Shown here one piece after another: positions 57,196-64,000 of a DNA stretch of 64,000 nt. Numbering within the stretch: position 1 is the stretch's first letter; each line of letters starts with the position of its first letter. Below the pieces are notes generated by a model, which was given only the letters and a program-made list of their open reading frames with translations, was not told the DNA's origin and ran no database searches. This DNA comes from Fulvia fulva (lineage: Eukaryota; Ascomycota; Dothideomycetes; Mycosphaerellales; Mycosphaerellaceae), in contig NC_063012.1 in NCBI RefSeq assembly GCF_020509005.1, positions 8,866,001 to 8,930,000 on the forward strand. The letters run 5' to 3'. The position numbers were made by a program, and so were the translations under genes.

Positions 57196-57735
57196 CGGTC
57201 TTGCGATTTTGAGCGTTGGTGCTACGACAGAAGGCAAAGTGCATTGTGCTGTTCAGCGAGGCGTTCAGGACGCCAGGATCTAGGTCGACGGTCATGCATG
57301 TGCAGCGCATGGCGCTTGAGATACCACGAATGGCGCACGATTCGGTCTGTAGTCGTAATTGAAAACTGAGCCCAGAGCTCCTCTGCATCCTGACCAGCGT
57401 GTCTTCTTCGCACTTCCATCCTCACTGCACCGTTCCTTGAGATCTGCACTGGCTTGACGCTCTTCACAACGATCCCGGCACAGATCCATACCAAGCCTGT
57501 CCCCGCATTGCGCTTGTGAATTCCCTCACTTGTGCCTTGCCGTCCGTGATCACGCAATGGGCACAGATCAACGCGTGCATCGTAGAGGCACCTAGCGATG
57601 GACGTGCCGCGATGTGCCTGCATTATTGTTATGTGAAGCAAGATTACTCTAGCCTCGGGTTGCCAGAGATCAGATAAGCTTCCCTAGCTCTCGACTCGAC
57701 CCGGTCCAGCAGCTCTCCAACATTGAACTTGCACA
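57196..57735. other. Spacer with unexplained minus-strand ORF
   Basis: This 540-base spacer lies between NUP192 and the DUF202 gene. A minus-strand frame from ATG 57623 to 57222 (133 residues) is open but matches nothing I recognise. No other feature is seen. Confidence 0.35.
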
Positions 57736-59013
57736 ATGGCACCGCTTCCCTGCAGTCCCGCGAGCAATTCCACCGCCTCCGAATCGCATTCCCTCCCTAC
57801 ATCAGACGACTCGGACGATAGCCTCATAACGCCGCGAGCAGGGCCTTCAGATCCCACCCTCAGAACGCCAGCAAAGCTGAGCAAGCCGACTGTACCGCCG
57901 TTCGCGACATCGCCCGAGTCGTCGCAGAGGCCATCGTCGCTCAAGCACGCCGACGGACAGCCACGATATCCGTACACCTACACCGGCACTGCTGGCTCTA
58001 GTAGAGCCATCGATGCTGGTGTAGATGGCAGAGAGCGACAGCGCTCAGTCACTTTCACACCACAGACTATCTCGCCGAAAGGTCCACGGCCGAATAGCTA
58101 CTCCCACACAATGGCATTAGGTGGGTCGCCTGTGAGAAGCCGGCAAGACAGAGAGTCGGAGGATGTGGCGGAGAGCAGTGCAGACGAGCACACGGCCATC
58201 GTGAGGAAGAGTACGCAACTGAAATCAAATTATGGCGCGGCGAACGATGACAATAACGATATTCGGTCGATCAATGGGCAAGCCGAAAGTCCAAGGAGGA
58301 GGAAGAGCGACTCTGTGATGAGTCTGAAGGGCAATCGGGCGGATGCGGGTGTGCCTGCTCGAGGAGGGCAGGAGCTGTTGACAGAGCAGGAAGCTGAGCA
58401 TGAAGGCTGGTTCAGGTCACTTGTCGACAAGTATGGATCTGTCGAGCTTGAGAACAAGGGAAGCGTGGTATGCTCAACATGCAAGTTTGGCAGACTCGGT
58501 ACTGATTGCTCGGCAGGCTAGAGATCACCTCGCACTTGGTAGGAGACATGTATTGTCATCGCAGTTTCTGATTGCCACTGACTTCTTGTAGAACGAACTT
58601 TCCTAGCCTGGCTGCGAACCTCGCTTTCCTTCGCTAGCATTGGCATAGCCGTCACGCAGCTGTTTAGGCTGAACACGTCGATTGCTTCCTCAGATCCAGA
58701 TGCCGTGCAATCTTCCGCGGCATCAACAAAGTTACGTTCCGTGGGCAAGCCTCTAGGCGCGACATTCTTAGGCATATGTGAGTGACACACAACTGGCAAA
58801 CGTGGTCGTGAGGCTGACTTACATACTACAGCGATTCTCATCCTCCTGCTGGGGTTTCATCGCTACTTCGAAAGCCAACACTACGTGATACGAGGCAAAT
58901 TCCCAGCATCACGAGGAACCATCATCATCGTCTCAGCAGTGGCGACCGCACTTATCATCGCTAGCCTGATTGTCGTTGTTGCAGTCGCTCCGGAAGCATC
59001 CGAGAAACGATAA
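57736..59013 (+). CDS. DUF202 membrane protein with long disordered N-terminus
   Basis: The exons are 57736-58467, 58517-58538, 58592-58777 and 58832-59013, giving 373 residues with phases closing. The second exon is a 22-base micro-exon. The first 220 residues are Ser/Pro-rich and disordered. The DUF202 (YidH-like) domain covers about 240-370. Its signature across the micro-exon is ARDHLALERTFLAWLRTSLS, followed by a first helix (FASIGIAVTQLF). The second helix is LGISILILLLGFHRYFESQ and the third is IIIVSAVATALIIASLIVVV. Fungal DUF202 proteins are vacuolar or plasma-membrane proteins of unknown biochemical role; the domain also occurs in the VTC complex. It ends 10 bases before the interrupted frame. 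Confidence 0.85.
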
Positions 59014-59023
59014 CAAAAGCCTA

Positions 59024-60100
59024 ATGGATCGGCCTCCGGACATACCACGAATGAGAGCATGTCTGGACGAAATAACGAGCTACCTTACTCTCTCCCAGGC
59101 GGATTCGGCATGGCAGGGCCTGGATGTAGACCTCGCCGATCTGATTGGACGTCTTGGGGACTATGTCGAGAGTCTTTCGGACCCGCAGGATGCTTAGTCG
59201 GGATCACCTCGCACGCCCAACAGAGTCCAGCAAATAGCACGGGACCAAGGATTGACGTTATCCATACCCCCTCGCGATGCAATCCCGCCTGTTCCAAACC
59301 CGGCCTCCCAGATTCGATGGCTTGGTGAACAAGTCTCGAGGCTGACAGCGCGAGCACACGCCCTAAACATACAGGGACAATCGGCCGGATAGAGACCTAG
59401 CGAGATGTCCCGAGCAAGAGCAGCGAGCCTACAAACTGCAGTCTACCCCTCGGTGCCTCGACCGCTATCAGCTACAGCACGGATAAGGAGCCAGAGCGTG
59501 CCATGCCACGAAGCAAACAATGCTTTCGCTGAAGACCTGCAGGCTCAGATTCGGCAAATGTCAGCGGAGATCTGCCACACACTGCAGGTGCAAAACGCGG
59601 TGATGGAGGATATGAACATGCCACCAATGACCATGGGCAATTCTCTTATGAGCCCCAACTCAGCGGCAAACCACCCTAGAACACGGTACTCGTACACGAT
59701 GGCCGAACTACGCTCGATCAGCTCCGGTGTCCAGAGACGAGACTTTGCGGCTGCGCCTGCCTCGGCGACCCCTACCAGGGACCCTGCGACGCCACAAGTG
59801 GGAAGACTGCAGCGGTAGTTTCGACGTGGCAACCCTTACGAGTGCCAGTACGATTATCATTTCGAAGATGGCAACGCTCTTACACTTGCCGTCTTCGATT
59901 GGAGCTGCTTGGAAGTCTTTGAAAGATTGGCAGGAATCGAAGACGCTGGGCAAGCTTTCCGGGGTATCATGAGGGTGTACGTTGAGAACTGCCTCGACCT
60001 TGTGGTTGATATGGATCAGCTCGTGGCGTATGAGCTCAATCAGGCACAAGACCAATGGATGCTCACCAACGAGTTGGCGGCAGAGTTCTGGTCCGCGTAG
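59024..60100 (+). pseudogene. Reading frame broken by three in-frame TAG codons
   Basis: One reading frame runs 359 codons from ATG 59024 to the final TAG at 60098-60100. It is broken only by TAG at 59195, 59393 and 59816; no TAA or TGA occurs. The four pieces have protein-like composition: an amphipathic piece (LADLIGRLGDYVESL), a Pro/Gln piece, a Ser/Met-rich piece starting at ATG 59405, and an acidic final piece (YECQYDYHFEDGNALTLAVF). I recognise no domain. Explanations are loss of function by CAG-to-TAG changes, several unmodelled introns ending in TAG, or two or three small separate genes. Each TAG could serve as a 3' splice site, but the donors I find are weak. Confidence 0.4.
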
Positions 60101-60262
60101 TATGAGACCAAGGAGGAGCTGATGGAGTACCCTCTACCAGAGAGTCCATTCAACGACTGTCATTGTAGCAGACGCCATTGATGATGCAGGTGATTATCAG
60201 TGAAGACTAGTCGCAAGGCAGCATAGCAATCGCTCACGATGGATGCAGCACGAGCACCCTCG

Positions 60263-61201
60263 CTAGCTTTGAAATGCATCGTTCAGATAGTCTATGAAGA
60301 GATCGCGCACGCGATTCTTGCTCAGAGTATGCTGTCGATTCAACCCAATGAACTGTCGTCTCAGCCTCTGCAACTGCGGTAGACTCGGCGCCGCGATAGG
60401 TAAGGCAATCACCTGCTCCGAGTCCGCCACTTTCAACTCCCCACCACCTTCGCCCGGATGGTCTTGCTGCCATGCCGTGATGATTCCAACTACATCTGAC
60501 GTCGTCCTGTCCAGCTCGTAGAGATAGTTTTGCTCCGCGGCCGGCTTCACAACAGTCGCAGCGTTAGGCCTCACTACTTTTGCTTTCCCGTCACTCCCAA
60601 TCAACGCCTCCCAGATCGCATCATAAGGAGACTCGGCATCCTCAAAGGGAATTGCAAAGAGTGGTGCGTCCCATCGACTCATTCCATTAGGTTCCTCGTA
60701 GCGAAAGACCAAGTTCTCGAAAACTTCAGGGACGTAGCGACTACTTTCATCGGCCTCGTCGTTGAATTTCCGACACTGCTCCGGCTGCGTGCCTACATGC
60801 ACCACGCAATTGGTGGTTTGCACCGCTTTCGCCTCGCAGTAGAGCTGGTAGCGGAAGCCTTTGATGTAATTCATGCCGTCGGCTATGACCAGCGTGTCTC
60901 GATCTAGGACGCGCTTGATGGCGGACGAGAAGGTTGCGCGTGCGTCCTTTTCAGGGCGGGCTGTGGCGTAGACATCGCGGGATAGTCCTAGGGACGTGTC
61001 GTCGATGTGCACGATTTTGAGGCGTTTGATTCTGGGCTCTGAGGAAGTGGAGATCTTTTGGGTGAAGGAGTCGATAAGTTGGTGGGACCTGAAAGTTTTG
61101 CCGCTTTTGGGGTAGCCGGATATGAGGATGAGCTGATGGGTGAGGTGTTAGCCGCGGACGGGGTATGGTATGGCAAGGGTTATTACCATACGTACTGGCA
61201 T
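60263..61201 (-). CDS. KTI12: Elongator regulator KTI12, P-loop protein
   Basis: The exons on the minus strand are 61201-61196 and 61132-60263, giving 291 residues. The first exon is only six bases (ATG CCA), joined through a 63-base gtacgt...atcag intron to give MPLILISGYPKSGKTFRSHQL. That N-terminus is exactly the family start with its Walker A GYPKSGKT. Other signs are VHIDDTSLGLSRDVYA, VIADGMNYIKGFRYQLYCEA, NGMSRWDAPLF and the C-terminal RLRRQFIGLNRQHTL. Kti12 binds the Elongator complex and is required for wobble-uridine modification of tRNA (mcm5/ncm5). It acts in the cytoplasm. The C-terminal tRNA-binding region is basic, as in homologues. Length is typical. Confidence 0.92.
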
Positions 61202-61483
61202 TGTGGTAGTGCAGTGAGGTGTCGACAGCACGTGCTTTCGAGAAAGCCGCACGTGTCGGTTAAAGTGGCTTCACTTTCTGCTATCCTGACGTAAAGGGGC
61301 GGAAGAACAGCAAGTGGAAATGCCGTCTCGTGCCGCGGTCAAGAGCGCAGTGGAGCGCACGCATGGAAGAATCTGAACTTCTGAAGTGATTCTGGCGTGC
61401 TTCCGAAGACTTAGCCCCCATCCGGCCCTTTTATCGCATGATGGGCTGCTTCCCGAGAATTTCCATCGAATAGCAAGTCGGTC

Positions 61484-61780
61484 ATGTATAACTTCGCACT
61501 TGCTTCGCTGACGCTGCCTCTGCTGTACGGCTATTGCACCGCTTGGCGCTCAGGTCTTCAGCATCCCCTTGTCCATCACATGCCGCCTTCGCGACCATCG
61601 CTCCTCAATTGCACCGATCCGATCTCAGAATTTTGCCTTCGCCATCCCACGGGGAAGTGTGGAGAGACACCTGGTTCTGCTGGCTCGGCTGTTGCCTCTG
61701 CAGTCCCACCCAGCAATAAACCCGGCGATTGGAGATCTGAGAAGGAAATAATGCTTGCAAGGCAAGCCTCGGCGCCCTAG
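61484..61780 (+). CDS. Possible small secreted protein, 98 aa
   Basis: The frame starts at ATG 61484 with a weak signal-like N-terminus (MYNFALASLTLPLLYGYCTAW). The following 75 residues contain three more cysteines spaced unevenly and no recognisable domain. Composition alone does not prove coding. It is listed because a short, Cys-containing protein with a hydrophobic N-terminus fits the class of small secreted proteins. There is no transcript support in the sequence. Confidence 0.3.
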   Translation: MYNFALASLTLPLLYGYCTAWRSGLQHPLVHHMPPSRPSLLNCTDPISEFCLRHPTGKCGETPGSAGSAVASAVPPSNKPGDWRSEKEIMLARQASAP

Positions 61781-62203
61781 GACTGCATGTACATGTATGG
61801 AAGAAAGTGCGGGTGTCCCATCACGTCAAGTACTATAACAGACGTAGGAGGTAGCAGTTACCTCTTGTCTCTCCTCTGCTGGTACTTCCACCTTCTTGCA
61901 TCGCTACCAACAACTTTACTTCCCCGTCTCCTGCAGATACGGACGACGACGCTTCACACGCTGCTGCACGCCTTGGGATCTCTTATCGCCCTCGACACAG
62001 TCCAGATTTATCTGCAGCCAGGCCTCTTGACTCGTATCCGGCCATCAAACGCGGCTACAGATCTACAATTCTGCTCGGGATAATCTGCAGAGCTCAAACC
62101 CAACTGCCATCCTCGGCACGGCGACTCGCAAGCACGGCTTAGCCAGGATCACCCAAGCTTGAACTATTGTATACAGCGTTGTGCCTTTCGAGCATCACAA
62201 GGA
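61781..62203. other. Intergenic
   Basis: This 423-base spacer is mildly pyrimidine-rich. ORFs are short and domain-free. Nothing further is seen. Confidence 0.45.
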
Positions 62204-62605
62204 ATGGATCCAAGGCAACAACGACAGGCGCATCCCCAAAGGCCGGCATTACAACCTTCATCGTCTTCGGCTGCATCATCATTCTTCCAAAGCACCAGTT
62301 CACTGGCTTCTATATCGTCGCTGAGCGCAAAAAACATGTCGGAACAATCAGCACCCTTGCCGTCGCCTTCGGTTCATCAACCAGCAGGCTACTTTGGCTC
62401 GTTAGCAGCACCCACGTCGCATCCGTCACAACAACAGAGAATACCTCAACAGCAGCAAATGCTATCGCCATACGTTGGACAGAGAAACGGCGGTGGCGCT
62501 CCAGAAACGGCGCCTCTTCTCCAAGACTTCAGCCTTATCGCCGAGGCAGCGAAACGTGCCCAGATAGCGACACTGTCAAGAGATCTCGGGGACATTGGTT
62601 TATGA
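62204..62605 (+). CDS. Hypothetical Gln/Ser-rich protein, 133 aa
   Basis: The start is ATG 62204 (MDPRQQRQAHPQ); the longer frame begins with TTG. The body is Ser/Gln/Pro-rich and disordered. The last 30 residues look structured (LLQDFSLIAEAAKRAQIATL, then SRDLGDIGL), resembling a short conserved C-terminal helix. I recall similar tails in uncharacterised fungal proteins but cannot name the family. No signal peptide or membrane segment is present. Confidence 0.5.
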   Translation: MDPRQQRQAHPQRPALQPSSSSAASSFFQSTSSLASISSLSAKNMSEQSAPLPSPSVHQPAGYFGSLAAPTSHPSQQQRIPQQQQMLSPYVGQRNGGGAPETAPLLQDFSLIAEAAKRAQIATLSRDLGDIGL

Positions 62606-63695
62606 TCAACGGCTCTTGACACAGTCTAGAAGATACAGGAACAGATAGAACGGAAGGGCGACCTACTATTGTCGCTCCAAGCGGAGGATCGGTCGTCTGA
62701 CCTCGACACATTGGCATGATATTTGTGGCTTCATGATTGCATTTTGAAGCGGGTTGGTTATCTGGCATCTTAGCAGGCCAAGTTGTGAAGGGGTGGTTGT
62801 TCTGTACGGCTGCTCAGGCAGAGACAGTGCAAGTCCGATGAGAAGGCATGGTGCATCAGCCGGAGGAATAGGATCACAAATAGAGCATGCTGTACAATCG
62901 CCATCACAGCTTCGATATCGGCAATTAATCCACTCTGCAAGAAACCGTTGACTGATGCCATTGCTGCAACCTTTCATTCCAGCCTGATGTGGGGCGTAAC
63001 CAGCTATGGAAGTCGACATAGCTGGCTGATGGCTTCAGGCGCATGGGAGACAGATCCAGCGATAGGAGTGTGTCAATAATGGTGTTCCATCAAGATGCCG
63101 TCCATGTGTGTGGGCCTCTCGCAGGGACTCAGCATGAACGCAAGTGGAGGTGTGGAGCCAATGCCCATGGTACTAGAGTCTAGCGGACAAAGGTGGATCG
63201 TTTGACATAGCATAGCTCCGCGGTGCTGAGTGTACATTGGTGCAGAAGTGCCTTGACGGAGAGAGTGAGATGTTGGCTTGTGTCAAAGAATATAGCAGCA
63301 GAGGTGATGGAGCACGTCGAAGAAGAAATGAGAGCTAGAGTTATTCTACCTGGGGATGCAATTTCCCGAATTTGACGGCGAACATTGAATTGCAGTCATT
63401 GAAGAGGCAGGACTGCAACACTCGATAGCGCAAATCATCATACGCATTGTAGCACACGGCGTGGCTCACATGGACAGTCGGTGCTGGATACACCCGGTCA
63501 GCAGGCGGCTTGATCATCATCTTCATCACATCAAGTCCTAAAAGTACATGTATGTAAGCGCGCTGCTGCACCAGCCTCCGCCGCAACCGTTCTCTGACCT
63601 CACCCGAGCGGCTGCACTCTGCGACCTGCAATTCAGCCACCAGCTACTCACCCCTCGCGCGCCCACCGCATTTCTCCACCTGCCAGCAGTCCAGC
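62606..63695. other. Intergenic, about 1.1 kb
   Basis: A minus-strand frame 63526-63341 (61 residues from MKMMIKPPADRVYP) has a fairly protein-like composition, but no partner exon or domain is visible. The right part is the leader of the syntaxin-like gene. Confidence 0.35.
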
Positions 63696-64000
63696 ATGTC
63701 GCAATACAACCAGTACAGCGGCTATGGAGGCAATCCCTACGAACAGCAGGGCGGCGCCGGCGCCGGTGGCTACGGATCGAGCAACCCGTACTCGAACGAC
63801 GCCTACGATGCGCGACCAGTAAGACCAGACCGACGTGTATACGCGCATGCTACACGGAGCTCTTCCTAACCATCACATAGCAAGGCGGACTCTCCGCGCC
63901 CAGCCGAGCGACACACCAGGACTCCACATACACGCAGGAATCGAGCTACAGCCAAGCGCCTGCGCCAGCGATACCCGGCGACCCAATCCAGCCCGGCCAG
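63696..64000 (+). CDS. 5' end of a syntaxin-like (t-SNARE) gene, truncated by window
   Basis: Exon 1 is 63696-63818, followed by a 62-base intron with a cctaacc branch site and catcacatag acceptor. Exon 2 runs from 63881 past the window edge, phase 0. The visible 81 residues are Gly/Tyr/Asn/Gln-rich (MSQYNQYSGYGGNPYEQQGG, SNPYSNDAYDARP), ending in a Ser/Gln/Pro stretch. Such N-termini are typical of the plasma-membrane syntaxin Sso1/Psy1 in filamentous ascomycetes. The SNARE helix and membrane anchor would lie beyond the window, so the call is tentative; another low-complexity protein is possible. Confidence 0.45.

Noticed and set aside
57222..57623. 133-residue minus-strand ORF with ATG
   Set aside because: Moderately protein-like but no recognisable motif, and another open frame overlaps it; left unassigned.
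59024..60100. Genome-wide reassignment of TAG to a sense codon
   Set aside because: Other genes in the window read normally with standard stops; a local explanation is simpler.
63341..63526. 61-residue minus-strand ORF
   Set aside because: Protein-like but isolated; no domain or exon partner.
1..64000. tRNA or rRNA genes, CRISPR arrays, transposons, RIP-degraded AT blocks
   Set aside because: I saw no tRNA-like B-box context outside coding sequence, no repeat-spacer array, no transposase or reverse transcriptase motif and no AT-rich block. A covariance-model and repeat search would be decisive.

Overview
The window is ordinary eukaryotic nuclear DNA from a filamentous ascomycete (Pezizomycotina). 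Most genes carry short GT-AG introns (about 42-156 bases; two apparently longer) with ctaac/ctgac-type branch sites. The gene families include FacB/CAT8, CFEM, calcipressin, trifunctional TrpC, RGS-LOV and CsbD/Hmp1-type proteins. A dothideomycete is my best guess, but this is inference. Base composition is even, and I see no transposon, CRISPR array, tRNA or rRNA. All coordinates come from hand splicing; where stated, the reading phase closes across every intron. Several genes start at an internal ATG because the longest open frame begins at TTG or GTG.

Layout: 0-10 kb holds an RGS-LOV photoreceptor-like gene (-), a damaged SRPBCC-like fragment (+), a five-exon C2H2 zinc-finger regulator (+) and an unknown basic/acidic protein (+). 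9.7-17.2 kb holds a UBE3D-type HECT_2 protein (-), ERG26 (+), a golgin-like coiled-coil protein (-) and transketolase (-). 18-25 kb holds a CFEM membrane protein (-), the septation-initiation-network Cdc14 homologue (-) and a cytochrome P450 (-). 26.8-33.3 kb holds an FAD monooxygenase (+, divergent from the P450), the Cdc14 phosphatase (-) and a SET-domain protein (+). 34.4-45.3 kb holds a FacB/CAT8 regulator (+), a CsbD-like stress protein (+), calcipressin (+), a small GPI-type wall protein (-), ATP10 (-) and the MBF factor MBP1 (-). 45.6-64 kb holds trpC (+), a BRCT/WGR/SQ-TQ protein (+), complex I subunit NDUFB7 (-, three short exons), NUP192 (+), a DUF202 membrane protein (+), a frame interrupted by three TAG codons (+), KTI12 with a 6-base first exon (-), two small unknown ORFs (+) and the 5' end of a syntaxin-like gene (+) cut by the window edge.

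Most genes are housekeeping: sterol, pentose phosphate, tryptophan, complex I and V, nuclear pore, Elongator and cell-cycle functions. They do not form one pathway. The less ordinary material is the RGS-LOV protein, the P450/FMO divergent pair with an atypical P450 I-helix, the BRCT-WGR protein with a dense SQ/TQ cluster, the TAG-interrupted frame, the CFEM protein without a signal peptide, and an MCB box in the MBP1-trpC divergent promoter. I found no clear novel multi-gene system.
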